Shown here one piece after another: positions 1 through 8,192 of a DNA stretch of 14,245 nucleotides. The DNA comes from Lysobacterales bacterium. GTDB taxonomy: Bacteria; Pseudomonadota; Gammaproteobacteria; Xanthomonadales; SZUA-5. The stretch covers positions 1 to 14,245 of the forward strand of contig JANJUH010000270.1 of NCBI GenBank assembly GCA_024710675.1. Reading direction: 5' to 3'. The position numbers were made by a program, and so were the translations under genes. The stretch's first letter is position 1, and the number at the start of each line of letters is the position of its first letter. The notes beneath the pieces were generated by a model. It made no database searches and was not told the origin of the DNA. It was given only the letters and a program-made list of their open reading frames with translations.

Positions 1-2479
1 ACACCGCGATCGTCGCGCTGCGCACGCCGGCAGGCGCCGTGGCGCCCGCCCAGGTACAGGTGATCGGGCTCACCGCGGTGCAGCTGCCGCCCGCGCTCGG
101 CGTGGCAGAGACGAACACGGTGCCGGCCGGAATCGGCAGCGAGAAGCGCGCGTTCTGCGCATCCGAGAGGCCGCCATTGCTCAGCGTCGCCGTGTAGACG
201 AGGTTGGTCGCACCGCCGGCGGTGACCGGATCCGGGGCATCGGTCAGGGCCATCGACAGGTCAGCGGAGACCGCCACGGTTGTCGTCGTGCTGGCTGCGT
301 TGTTGCCTGCCGCTGGATCGGTGGTGTCGCTCGTCGCCGTCGCCGTCGCCGTGATCGGGCCGGCCGGTGTCGCCGCCGGGATCGAGACGCTGATCGTCGC
401 GCTGCGCACGCCGGCAGGCGCCGTGGCGCCGGCCCAGGTACAGGTGATCGGGCTGACGTTGGTGCAGGCACCACCGGCACTCGGCGCAGCCGAGACAAAC
501 ACGGTTCCGGCCGGAATCGGCAGCGAGAAGCGCGCGTTCTGCGCGTCAGACACGCCGCCATTGGTCAGCGTCGCCGTATAGACGACGTTGGTCGCACCGC
601 CGGCCGTGATCGGATCGGGAGCGTCGGTCAGGGTGATCGAGACATCGGCGTTCGTGATCACGCCGGTTCCCGCCGTTGCGCTGTTGTTCGCCGACTGCGG
701 ATCGGACGTCGTCGTTGTACCGTTCATCTGCGCATTCAGCGTGGTGCCCGCGGCCGTCGAGGCCGGGACATTCACCACCACGATCATCGTCCGCGCCGCA
801 CCGTTGGCGGTGACACCCGCCCACACACAGCCCACCGTGCCGTTGGCGCCCACCACCGGCGACGTGCACACCCCACCTGCGCTCGGGGTCACCGACACAA
901 AGGTCGCCGGAATCGGCAAGGGCAGGCTCAGGGCGACGTCATTGGCATCGCCTGGGCCGTTGTTGGTGCCGGTGGCGGTGTAACTCAGGTTGTTGCCGGC
1001 GATCACCGGATTGGGGGTATCCGTCAGAGTCGTCGAGAGATCCGCCTGGACCAAGAGAGGTGTCGTATCGCTCGCGGCATTGTTGGCTGGGGTCAGGTCG
1101 GTGCCCCCCACCCCGTCGTCGGCGATGCTGCCGGAGATGGAAACGGGAGCGCTCGCGGTGGGAAGCACGTTGGCGCGGAAGTTGACCGTGCCGCCAACGG
1201 GTGCGGCTGCGACGTTGCCGACACTGAAGGTACATGCTGTGCCGGCAGGCGCGCCGTCCGCGCAGGACCAGCCCGCTGTGCTGCCCATCGAACTGAACGT
1301 CGTTCCCACCGGCACCGTCGTCGAGATCACCACGCCCTCGGTGAACTGCGGCGAGACCTGGGTGTAGTCGAAGGCATAAGTCACCGGGCTGCCGGGGGCC
1401 ACCGTCACTCCCCCGTCACTGATCGCCAGCGTCAGGTCGGACGGGGTCTGGCATGCCCATGTGACATTGTTGGCCGTCTGCGGGTTGGTGCCCACCACCA
1501 CGCCGCTGGTCTGCGTTGCCGTGATGGAATTCACCAGAGAAAACTGGCCGCGTTGCGGGGGTGTGCAGGTGCGGGTGAACGGAAAACTGCCGGGAGGGGA
1601 GCCGCCCCACAAGTTGATCCCCGCAGAGGAGATCGCCGCATTGCCGATATTGGCCGCCACAGCCACGTCGTACGTGCCGCCCGAGGGGTTGGTCACCGTC
1701 GCAACGATCGGAATCGGCGTGGATTGCCCCACCACGGCGTTGACCAACTGCGGAGAATTGGTGGTCAGCGTGAAGGGCGTGCCGGCTTCGATGTTGACCT
1801 GATCGATCGCCAGGCCGTGGTCTGCCCCGGTGTGATCAGGATCCTCCCAGCGCAGCATGACTTCGGAGCCCGGCGGGATGTTGATTCCCGTGATCGTGTG
1901 GCTGATGGCCACCCGGTTCGGCGCCGCATTGCCATCCAGCGCGCCTGCCGTACCGCCGGTCACCGGAGAGACAAAATTGAGCTCAGGGACCGGAGTTCCG
2001 ACCAACAGGAATTCGGCAAGGCTGCCAGTGACTGCGGGCGCGCCCACCAAGTAGGAAAAGCCCACCGCCTGCCCCGCGGCCGCACTGTTCCGCCACTGCT
2101 CACCGACGTAGGAAACGCGCAAGCTCGAGATGGTCACACCGGAGTTGTTCTGCAGGCGCACGCCCCAGAAAAAGTTGCCGGCGGCGGCATTACCGGAGCC
2201 GAGCGAGCCGAGTGCCCGGTCGGCGTTGGTTCCGGTACCGTAGCTATAGAGGTTGCCTGCGTTGCTGGCGCCGTCGTTGGCCACGATCGCCGTGCCATTC
2301 CCCGTGCGGGCATGGAACCAACCCGGGACGGTCGAGTTGTTGGTCCAGGTCGTGTTGCCGCTGGTCACCAGCGTGTCGAAATCCTGGGTGTACGGAGTGC
2401 CCAGGTTGGTGAGGGACACCTGGGCCGACACGAGGCCCGGCAAGACGAGAGCCAAGGCCCCGATCATTGTGCGCTTCAT
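1..2479 (-). CDS. Large secreted DUF11-repeat protein, C-terminus cut off by window edge
   Basis: The minus frame opens at an ATG at 2479 and stays open for 826 codons to the left edge, so the protein is incomplete at its C-terminus. Residues 1-19 form a signal peptide (MKRT, then a hydrophobic stretch ending in LVSA before Q20), so it is exported. Residues 20 to about 225 look like a beta-sandwich module of the kind seen at the N-terminus of exported repeat proteins and nucleases (FDTLVTSG, TVPGWFHARTGNG, LRVSYVGEQWRN, LRWEDPDHTGADHGLAIDQV). Residues about 226-346 resemble one further Ig-like domain. Four DUF11-type repeats (conserved-repeat domain family) follow, beginning at 1441, 1045, 649 and 265, each opening with (A/S)DL or ADV and, in the last three, TLTDxPxP or ALTDAPDP. 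GGGGA about 10 bases before the ATG may be the ribosome site. A surface or adhesin-like role is inference; DUF11 itself has no defined activity. The end of the protein (anchor or sorting signal) cannot be seen. Confidence 0.88.
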   Translation of the reverse strand, partial: MKRTMIGALALVLPGLVSAQVSLTNLGTPYTQDFDTLVTSGNTTWTNNSTVPGWFHARTGNGTAIVANDGASNAGNLYSYGTGTNADRALGSLGSGNAAAGNFFWGVRLQNNSGVTISSLRVSYVGEQWRNSAAAGQAVGFSYLVGAPAVTGSLAEFLLVGTPVPELNFVSPVTGGTAGALDGNAAPNRVAISHTITGINIPPGSEVMLRWEDPDHTGADHGLAIDQVNIEAGTPFTLTTNSPQLVNAVVGQSTPIPIVATVTNPSGGTYDVAVAANIGNAAISSAGINLWGGSPPGSFPFTRTCTPPQRGQFSLVNSITATQTSGVVVGTNPQTANNVTWACQTPSDLTLAISDGGVTVAPGSPVTYAFDYTQVSPQFTEGVVISTTVPVGTTFSSMGSTAGWSCADGAPAGTACTFSVGNVAAAPVGGTVNFRANVLPTASAPVSISGSIADDGVGGTDLTPANNAASDTTPLLVQADLSTTLTDTPNPVIAGNNLSYTATGTNNGPGDANDVALSLPLPIPATFVSVTPSAGGVCTSPVVGANGTVGCVWAGVTANGAARTMIVVVNVPASTAAGTTLNAQMNGTTTTSDPQSANNSATAGTGVITNADVSITLTDAPDPITAGGATNVVYTATLTNGGVSDAQNARFSLPIPAGTVFVSAAPSAGGACTNVSPITCTWAGATAPAGVRSATISVSIPAATPAGPITATATATSDTTDPAAGNNAASTTTTVAVSADLSMALTDAPDPVTAGGATNLVYTATLSNGGLSDAQNARFSLPIPAGTVFVSATPSAGGSCTAVSPITCTWAGATAPAGVRSATIAV
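2..649 (-). repeat. Near-identical 384-bp tandem repeats encoding DUF11 units
   Basis: Two consecutive 128-codon units, 649-266 and 265-2 (cut by the edge), are offset by exactly 384 bases. For example, CAGGCGCCGT is found at 31-40 and 415-424. Over the first 88 residues of each I count 11 differences. The two units before them (1441-1046 and 1045-650) are 132 codons each and far more diverged. This suggests a recent duplication of the third unit. The array may continue left of the window. Confidence 0.9.
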
Positions 2480-2593
2480 CGATTTGGTTCCCCGGATGCA
2501 CGAAAACCGGCGGGATCGCAGGCTTGGCCGCGGAGAATACGGCAAGCCAGACCGTGCTGGGTGACGAGTTTCCTTCCGGGCGACCTCGCCATC

Positions 2594-3160
2594 TCAAGTC
2601 TTGGGCAAGGTCACCCCGACCTGTCCCTGGTACTTGCCGCCACGGTCACGATAGGAGGTGGCACAGACCTCGTCGGACTCGAAAAACAGCATCTGCGCGA
2701 CGCCTTCGTTGGCGTAGATGCGCGCCGGAAGCGGGGTGGTGTTGGAGAACTCGAGCGTCACATGGCCCTCCCACTCGGGCTCGAGCGGCGTCACGTTGAC
2801 GATGATCCCGCAGCGCGCGTAGGTGCTCTTGCCGAGGCACACCGTCAGCACGCTGCGCGGGATCCGGAAGTACTCGACCGTGCGCGCCAGCGCGAAGGAA
2901 TTCGGCGGGATGATGCACTCGGGGCCCTTCACATCGACGAAGCTGCGCGCGTCGAAGTGCTTGGGATCGACGATCGTCGAGTTGATGTTGGTGAAGATCT
3001 TGAACTCGTCGGCGCAGCGCACGTCGTAGCCGTAGCTCGAGGTGCCGTAGCTGACGATGCGGCTGCCGTCGGCCGCGTGACGCACCTGCTCTGGCGCGAA
3101 GGGCTCGATCATGCCCTGCGCGGCCATGCGCCGGATCCAGTGGTCGCTCTTGATGCTCAT
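2594..3160 (-). CDS. dcd: dCTP deaminase
   Basis: This 188-residue cytosolic enzyme deaminates dCTP to dUTP and ammonia, supplying dUMP for thymidylate synthesis. The length is that of the standard homotrimeric bacterial Dcd. The opening MSIKSDHWIRRMA, the SYGTSSYGYDVR block (about 37-48), GKSTYAR (110-116, including the family's conserved Ser and Arg) and HVTLEFSN (133-140, with the expected catalytic Glu137) are all present. The C-terminal GGKYQGQ segment, which closes over the nucleotide in the family, is at 174-180. A short GAGAG lies four bases before the ATG. The gene runs in the same direction as the DUF11 protein gene but lies 114 bases upstream of it. No frameshift or missing motif is seen. 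Confidence 0.96.
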   Translation of the reverse strand: MSIKSDHWIRRMAAQGMIEPFAPEQVRHAADGSRIVSYGTSSYGYDVRCADEFKIFTNINSTIVDPKHFDARSFVDVKGPECIIPPNSFALARTVEYFRIPRSVLTVCLGKSTYARCGIIVNVTPLEPEWEGHVTLEFSNTTPLPARIYANEGVAQMLFFESDEVCATSYRDRGGKYQGQVGVTLPKT

Positions 3161-3229
3161 GGGGCTCTCGGGAAACGTTCAGGGGTGACACGCCAATGGG
3201 TCAGCGGGCGCCATCAACCCGCGAAGGCC

Positions 3230-3297
3230 GATGTAGGAACGCGCTTGGCGCGCGAGCTTTCGGACTCGAAGTCGCGCCACAAGGGCGCTCCTACATC
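3230..3297. repeat. GTAG-type palindromic intergenic element, copy 1
   Basis: The outer arms are GATGTAGGAACGCGCTT (from 3230) and AAGGGCGCTCCTACATC (ending 3297). They pair as an imperfect hairpin, with further pairing of GCGCGA inside. It lies between the cyclophilin stop and the dcd start, both on the minus strand. The GTAGGAGCG arm matches a second element at 4597-4662. It resembles the GTAG REP (SMAG-like) elements of Stenotrophomonas and relatives; that assignment is inference. Confidence 0.75.
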
Positions 3298-3329
3298 AGG
3301 CCGGGGCTCCCCGCGTGACAGGAAGCCGC

Positions 3330-3842
3330 TCAGCGCCGCGAATCCAGCACCTTGTTCCACTCCGCCACCGACGCGGCAACGCGCGGGTCGGCGAGGAAAC
3401 CGTCGGCATCACCCTCGATCGTGATCGAACCGATGCGATCACCGGCGCGGATCGAATCGACGACATTCTGCCCGACCAGCACTTCGCCGAACACGCTGTG
3501 CTTGCCGTCGAGCCACGGGGTGGCGACGTGGGTGATGAAGAACTGGCTGCCATTGGTGCCGGGACCGGCGTTGGCCATCGACAGCTTGCCGGGACCGGAG
3601 TGCTTCAGGCCCGGCCCGAACTCGTCGCCGAAGCGGTAGCCGGGGCCGCCGGTACCGGTGCCGAGCGGGCAGCCGCCCTGGATCATGAAATCGGGGATCA
3701 CGCGGTGGAAGGTGAGCCCGTCGTAGAAGCCGCGCTTGGCGAGGTTGACGAAATTGGCCACCGTCTTCGGCGCGCCATCGGTGGCAAGGCGGATCCGGAT
3801 GTCGCCACGGGCGGTGGCAATCACGGCGGTGAGCTGGGTCAT
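3330..3842 (-). CDS. ppiB: Cyclophilin-type peptidyl-prolyl cis-trans isomerase
   Basis: This 170-residue single-domain cyclophilin catalyses cis-trans isomerisation of Xaa-Pro bonds. The start is placed at 3842 (MTQLTAVIATARGDI) because AGGAAG sits seven bases upstream and the cyclophilin fold begins at once; a longer frame from 3890 would add 16 unrelated residues. Active-site residues by family alignment are R47 (FHRVIPDF), F52, M53 and Q55 (DFMIQGG), N91 (MANAGPG), F101/F102 (SQFFITH), W110 and H115. No signal peptide is present, so it should be cytosolic and PpiB-like rather than periplasmic PpiA. The C-terminus carries an extra segment (GSITIEGDADGFLADPRV). It is divergent from nth across 105 bases that include an ATGATCAT/ATCAT inverted motif at 3883-3900, a possible but unproven promoter or operator. 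Confidence 0.93.
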   Translation of the reverse strand: MTQLTAVIATARGDIRIRLATDGAPKTVANFVNLAKRGFYDGLTFHRVIPDFMIQGGCPLGTGTGGPGYRFGDEFGPGLKHSGPGKLSMANAGPGTNGSQFFITHVATPWLDGKHSVFGEVLVGQNVVDSIRAGDRIGSITIEGDADGFLADPRVAASVAEWNKVLDSRR

Positions 3843-3947
3843 GGCGCACTTCCTGGTCGGTTCGATGAGGGATGGCTGCGGCATGATCATCTGGGATCAT
3901 GGGCGCGCAACCGGCGTGGGGCCGGACTCTACGCCGCGGGAGGCGGG

Positions 3948-4586
3948 ATGAACAACGACAAGCGCCGCCAGATCTTCGAGCGCCTGCGGTCACTGAACCC
4001 CGAGCCGAGGACCGAACTCGAGTACGCCACGCCCTTCCAGCTCCTGGTCGCGGTGGTGCTGTCGGCCCAGGCCACCGACGTCGGCGTCAACAAGGCGACG
4101 CGCAAGCTCTTCCCGGTGGCGCCGACCCCCGAGGCCATGTGGGCGCTTGGCGTGGAGGGCCTCGCGGGCTACATCAAGACCATCGGCCTGTACCAGACCA
4201 AGGCGAAGAACGTGCACGCGCTGTGCCGGCTGCTGCTCGACCGGCATGGCGGCGAGGTGCCACGTGAGCGCGAAGCGCTGGAGGCGCTGCCCGGCGTCGG
4301 TCGCAAGACCGCGAACGTGGTGCTCAACACCGCCTTCGGCCTGCCAACGATCGCCGTCGACACCCACATCTTCCGCGTTTCCAACCGCACCGGGCTGGCG
4401 CCGGGCAAGGACGTGCGTGCCGTCGAGACACGCCTCGAAAAAGTCGTGCCAGCCGAGTTCAAGCGCGATGCCCACCACTGGCTGATCCTGCACGGCCGCT
4501 ACGTGTGCCAGGCGCGCAAGCCCAAGTGCCCGGAGTGCCCGATCCGGGATCTGTGCGATTTCAAGGGGAAGACGGCAGAGCCGTGA
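3948..4586 (+). CDS. nth: Endonuclease III
   Basis: This 212-residue DNA glycosylase/AP lyase removes oxidised pyrimidines in base excision repair. The start at 3948 follows GGGAGG and gives the canonical opening MNNDKRRQIFERLR. The helix-hairpin-helix is LPGVGRKTANVVL at 114-126. It holds the catalytic Lys120, and Asp138 follows in VDTHIFRV; both numbers match E. coli Nth. The C-terminal 4Fe-4S cluster is complete as C-x6-C-x2-C-x5-C with Cys187, 194, 197 and 203. The same frame is open far upstream of 3948, but that stretch is antisense to the cyclophilin gene and has no family resemblance. The gene converges on the peroxidase gene, with a palindromic element filling the 77-base gap. Confidence 0.97.
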   Translation: MNNDKRRQIFERLRSLNPEPRTELEYATPFQLLVAVVLSAQATDVGVNKATRKLFPVAPTPEAMWALGVEGLAGYIKTIGLYQTKAKNVHALCRLLLDRHGGEVPREREALEALPGVGRKTANVVLNTAFGLPTIAVDTHIFRVSNRTGLAPGKDVRAVETRLEKVVPAEFKRDAHHWLILHGRYVCQARKPKCPECPIRDLCDFKGKTAEP

Positions 4587-4596
4587 GCTGCCGACC

Positions 4597-4662
4597 GTAG
4601 GAGCGCGCTCTGCGCGCGATCGGACTTGCCGCGAACCCGATCGCGCCCGAGGGCGCTCCTAC
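4597..4662. repeat. GTAG-type palindromic element, copy 2, between convergent genes
   Basis: The left arm starts GTAGGAGCGCGCTC at 4597, and the right arm ends GAGGGCGCTCCTAC at 4662. Pairing continues inward through GCGCGATCGG/CCGATCGCGC, leaving a loop of about 15 bases. It nearly fills the gap between nth (ends 4586) and the minus-strand peroxidase gene, whose stop codon begins at 4666, so it could form a hairpin at the 3' end of both transcripts. No U-tract is present on either side, so a role as a classical intrinsic terminator is only possible. Confidence 0.8.
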
Positions 4663-4663
4663 A

Positions 4664-5158
4664 TCACCCCGCCAGCGCCTTCTCGATCGCCTGCTGCAAC
4701 TTCGGATCGTCCGGCGCCACGGTGGGCGGAAAGCGGGCGATGAGCTTGCCGTCGCGGCCGACCAGGAATTTCTCGAAGTTCCACTGGATATCGCCGGGCG
4801 CCAACGAGGACGGGCCTATGAGCCAGTCGTAGAGCGGATGCCGGCCTGGGCCATTGACCTCGACCTTGGCGGACATCGGGAAGGTGACGTCGTACTTGAC
4901 CGTGCAGAACTGCTGGATCTCGGCTTCCGAGCCCGGTTCCTGCCCGGCGAACTGGTTGCAGGGCACGCCGATGATCTGGAATCCGCGATCGTTGTACTGG
5001 CGAAACAACTCCTCGAGGCCCGCGTATTGCGGGGTGAGGCCGCACTGGCTGGCCACGTTGACGATCAGCACGACCTCGCCGGCGAACCGATCGAGCGGCA
5101 AATCCCAGCCATCGATGCCGGGCAGGGTGAAGTCGGCGAGCGTGGTCGCGGCGGTCAT
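4664..5158 (-). CDS. gpx: Glutathione peroxidase family protein (Cys type)
   Basis: This 164-residue peroxidase of the Gpx/BtuE family reduces hydrogen and organic peroxides. The peroxidatic Cys39 is in NVASQCGLTPQY. The rest of the active-site tetrad is Gln73 (NQFAGQEPGS), Trp126 and Asn127 (IQWNFEKFLV). It uses Cys rather than selenocysteine. A further Cys85 in FCTVKYDVTFPM lies where thioredoxin-linked family members have their resolving Cys, so thioredoxin may be the real reductant; that is inference. There is no signal peptide, so it should be cytosolic. The ATG at 5158 directly begins the fold. It is divergent from the secreted nuclease gene (123-base gap) and convergent with nth. Confidence 0.94.
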   Translation of the reverse strand: MTAATTLADFTLPGIDGWDLPLDRFAGEVVLIVNVASQCGLTPQYAGLEELFRQYNDRGFQIIGVPCNQFAGQEPGSEAEIQQFCTVKYDVTFPMSAKVEVNGPGRHPLYDWLIGPSSLAPGDIQWNFEKFLVGRDGKLIARFPPTVAPDDPKLQQAIEKALAG

Positions 5159-5243
5159 GGTGGATAGGCGGGTGACAATGGGGTGCGTAGCATGCCACCG
5201 CGCGGGGGTTCAGATGGTCACATCGATGCCATCGCGCTCACCC

Positions 5244-5249
5244 TACAAT
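5244..5249 (+). promoter_or_regulatory. Possible -10 hexamer for the secreted nuclease gene
   Basis: TACAAT at 5244-5249 sits 32 bases before the nuclease ATG in a locally AT-richer stretch of the divergent gap. It is close to the sigma-70 -10 consensus. No good -35 hexamer is seen at 16-18 bases upstream, so the call is weak. Confidence 0.3.
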
Positions 5250-5281
5250 CGTCGACTTGCCGCGATCGCCAGAGGCCAGCC

Positions 5282-8185
5282 ATGCGCCAACTCCGTCCTT
5301 CCGCCCTCGCCGTGGGTCTCGCATTGGCCGCCGCGGCTTCCGCCAATGACACACCGCAAGCGCCGCCTTACGCCCAGGACTGGTCGGATGCCGGGCTGAT
5401 CACGGCGAACGACAACTGGAACAACGTGCCGGGGATCGTCGGCTACCTGGGCGACATCAACAGCGCCTCGCCGACCGGCGTGGACCCGCAGACCCTGCTC
5501 CTCGACTATGCAGCCGTTTCGGCGATCGACGTGATCGCCAACCAGTCGAATCCCAACGGACTGTCGTCCGGTGGCGTCGCCGAGTTCGACGGCATCGCCG
5601 ACCGCGTGGTCGCGATGCAGGGCAGCGGATCGGCGGACGCGCCGCATCTCTTGCTCTACGTCAACATGAGCGGCCGCCGCAACCTGCGGGTGCGCTACAA
5701 CGTCCGCGACATCGACGGCAGCGCCGACAACGCGATCCAGCAGGTGGCCCTGCACTACCGCATCGGCAGCAGCGGCGATTACACCAATGTGCCCGCGGCC
5801 TACATCGCCGACGCGACCACCGGCCCTTCGCTGGCGAGCCTGGTGACACCGGTGGACGTCACCCTGCCCTGCACGGTCGACAACGCGCCGCTGGTGGTGC
5901 TCCGCATCATGACCACCAATGCGGTCGGCAGCGATGAATGGGTGGGCATCGACGACATCCAGCTCACCGCCGACGCGCTCGGATCCTCGCCTATCCTGTC
6001 GATCGGCGATGTGGCACTGGCCGAAGGCAACGTACCCGGCAACACGACGAACTTCGCCTTCCCGGTAACGCTCAGCTCACCGGCCCCGGCCGGCGGGGTG
6101 CGCTTCGACGCGGCCAGCAGTGACGGCACGGCCAGCGCGGCATCGGACTACGCCGCAACTGCGCTCAATGACGTGCTGATCCCGGAAGGCCAGAGCGGCA
6201 CGACGGTGCAGGTCGAGGTCAATCATGACCTCGAAGGCGAATACGACGAGACTTTCAACGTCGCCCTGTCGGACATCCAGAACGCCTTCGTCTGCGGTGC
6301 CAGCGCCACCGGCACCATCCTCAACGACGATCCGCTCGAGATCTTCCAGATCCAGGGCGAGGGCAACACCTCGCCGGTCGTCGACAACACCGTCACCACC
6401 ATAGACAACGTCGTCACCGCACTGGCGCCCAATGGCTTTTTCATGCAGACGCCGGCAGCGCGCGACGACAACAACCTCGCCACCTCGAACGGCATTTTCG
6501 TGTTCACTGGCAGCGCGCCGACCGTGGCCGTCGGCGATCGCGTCAACGTCACCGGCACGGTGCAGGAGTTCTTCGACTTCACCCAGATCTCGGGCAATCC
6601 GGTGGTCACACCCAGCGGCACGCTGCCGCTGCCGCCGCCGGTGATCCTCGATGCCGTCCGGCCGTCGCCACTGCTGGCGACGCCCTCCTGCTACGCCGAT
6701 GCCAACGTCGAGTTCGCCAACTTCGAGTGCATCGAAGGCATGCGCGTCAGCCTCTCCGACGGCATCGTCACCGCCCCCAGCCAGCGCTTTGCCGTCGATC
6801 CGATCGCCGAGGCGGTGATCCAGGCGGCGCCGGTCCGTGGCTTCCGCGAGGCCGGCATCAAGACCCCGGGCTTCGCCGGCATCGCGCCCTCGATCCCGAT
6901 CTGGGATGGCAACCCGGAGACCTTCGAGCTCGACCCCGACAAGCTCGGCTTGCCGAACCGGGCCCTGACCGGCGGCACGCGCTTTTCCGCCGAGGGCGTG
7001 ATCGGCTACGACTTCGGTGATTTCGAGCTGTGGCCGACGCAACTCAGCATCACGCAGGCGGTGCCGGTGCCGCGCGCCGTCCCGGCCGCCGCGTCCGGCG
7101 AGCTGACGATCGGCTCGCTCAACATGCTGCGCCTGTTCGACACCGACCAGGCCAACAACATCAACAACCCGGCCGCGCTGAACTGCCTGGGCAACTTCAC
7201 CTGCACCAGCCTGTCGACTTGCGGCGAGGTCTCCGAAGAGGGCGAGTTCGCCCGTCGCATGGCCAAGCTGTCGGCCTATATCCGCCAGGTCCTGCGCAGC
7301 CCGGATGTGGTCGCGGTGCAAGAGGTCGAAAACCTGGCCGTGCTGGAAGCGCTCGCCCAGGAAATCGCGCTCGACGACCCGGCCGTGGTCTACACCGCCC
7401 ACCTGGCCGAGGGCAACGACGTCGGCGGCATCGATTCCGGCTTCCTGGTGCGCAGCGGTCGCATCAATGCCGGCTTCACGACCACCCAGCTCGGCAAGGA
7501 CGAGCTGTTTACCTTCGACAATCCGGATTCCTGCCTGCACGACCGCCCGCCCTACCGGCTCGACGCCGTCTACAGCGTAGGCAACCGGCCCTTTTCGGTG
7601 ATCGTCAACCACACCCGCTCCTTCATTGGCGTCGGCGACTGCCGTCCGGGCCAGTCCGGCGAGCGCGTGTGCCGCAAGCGCCTCGAGCAGGCGCAGTCGA
7701 TCGCGAACTTCGTGCAGTCCTTCCAGACCGCCAACCCGACGGTACCGCTGGTCGTCGTCGGCGACCACAACGCCTACCAGTTCACCGACGGCCAGGTCGA
7801 CATCATGGGCATCATCCAGGGCCGCGCGAAGCTCGCCGGCGACCCCGCGCCGGACAGCCAGCTCGCCCCGGCCACCGACATCGTCGAGCCGAACCTGACG
7901 AGCGCGGTCGAGCAGATCCCGGCCGAGGAGCGCTACAGCTACTTCTTCGACCGCGCGCTGCAGGTCCTCGACCACGCCCTGCTCAACGCCCCGGCCCAGG
8001 CCGCCTTCGCCGGTTTCGGCTATGGCCGAGCCAATGTTGATGCCCCGCTGATCTTCGAGCGTACGGCGAACAATGTGCTGATGTACGGCGACGACATCAT
8101 GGTGAGCGGCTTCGACGCCAGGAACGAGCGCAGCCCGGTGCGGGTGTCCGACCACGACGGCTTCGTGATCCGGCTGTTCCCGTGA
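5282..8185 (+). CDS. Secreted ExeM/NucH-type nuclease with Calx-beta domain
   Basis: This 967-residue exported protein should hydrolyse phosphodiester bonds, most likely extracellular DNA. The ATG at 5282 follows AGAGG by six bases and opens a signal peptide (MRQLRPSALAVGLALAAAAS, then AND). The frame is open back to 5183 but with no signal-like sequence. In order: a beta-sandwich of about 25-225 (ending SDEWVGIDDIQL), a Calx-beta domain of about 236-350 (LAEGN, FPVTLSSPAP, SDYAAT, GTILNDD), an OB-fold like that of NucH/YhcR nucleases at about 354-446 (IQGEGNTSP, GFFMQTP, VGDRVNVTGTVQEF), a linker domain, and an endonuclease/exonuclease/phosphatase domain at about 607-967. Catalytic residues are Asn614 (SLNML), Glu681 (QEVEN), His777 (VNHTRS), Asp828/Asn830 (GDHNAY) and Asp957/His958 (SDHDG). 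Cys635, 641 and 647 lie near the start of the catalytic domain. No C-terminal anchor is seen, so release from the cell is likely. Biofilm or phosphate-scavenging use is inference. Confidence 0.92.
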   Translation: MRQLRPSALAVGLALAAAASANDTPQAPPYAQDWSDAGLITANDNWNNVPGIVGYLGDINSASPTGVDPQTLLLDYAAVSAIDVIANQSNPNGLSSGGVAEFDGIADRVVAMQGSGSADAPHLLLYVNMSGRRNLRVRYNVRDIDGSADNAIQQVALHYRIGSSGDYTNVPAAYIADATTGPSLASLVTPVDVTLPCTVDNAPLVVLRIMTTNAVGSDEWVGIDDIQLTADALGSSPILSIGDVALAEGNVPGNTTNFAFPVTLSSPAPAGGVRFDAASSDGTASAASDYAATALNDVLIPEGQSGTTVQVEVNHDLEGEYDETFNVALSDIQNAFVCGASATGTILNDDPLEIFQIQGEGNTSPVVDNTVTTIDNVVTALAPNGFFMQTPAARDDNNLATSNGIFVFTGSAPTVAVGDRVNVTGTVQEFFDFTQISGNPVVTPSGTLPLPPPVILDAVRPSPLLATPSCYADANVEFANFECIEGMRVSLSDGIVTAPSQRFAVDPIAEAVIQAAPVRGFREAGIKTPGFAGIAPSIPIWDGNPETFELDPDKLGLPNRALTGGTRFSAEGVIGYDFGDFELWPTQLSITQAVPVPRAVPAAASGELTIGSLNMLRLFDTDQANNINNPAALNCLGNFTCTSLSTCGEVSEEGEFARRMAKLSAYIRQVLRSPDVVAVQEVENLAVLEALAQEIALDDPAVVYTAHLAEGNDVGGIDSGFLVRSGRINAGFTTTQLGKDELFTFDNPDSCLHDRPPYRLDAVYSVGNRPFSVIVNHTRSFIGVGDCRPGQSGERVCRKRLEQAQSIANFVQSFQTANPTVPLVVVGDHNAYQFTDGQVDIMGIIQGRAKLAGDPAPDSQLAPATDIVEPNLTSAVEQIPAEERYSYFFDRALQVLDHALLNAPAQAAFAGFGYGRANVDAPLIFERTANNVLMYGDDIMVSGFDARNERSPVRVSDHDGFVIRLFP

Positions 8186-8192
8186 GCGGAAA

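Noticed and set aside
1553..3424. Very long open frame on the plus strand (about 620 codons)
   Set aside because: It is antisense to the DUF11 protein and dcd, both with clear family motifs. Its translation is rich in Arg, Ala, Gly and His with no recognisable domain, as expected from the third-position GC bias of the opposite strand.
3315..3947. N-terminal extension of nth
   Set aside because: The frame is open but lies antisense to the cyclophilin; the ribosome site and the canonical Nth start are at 3948.
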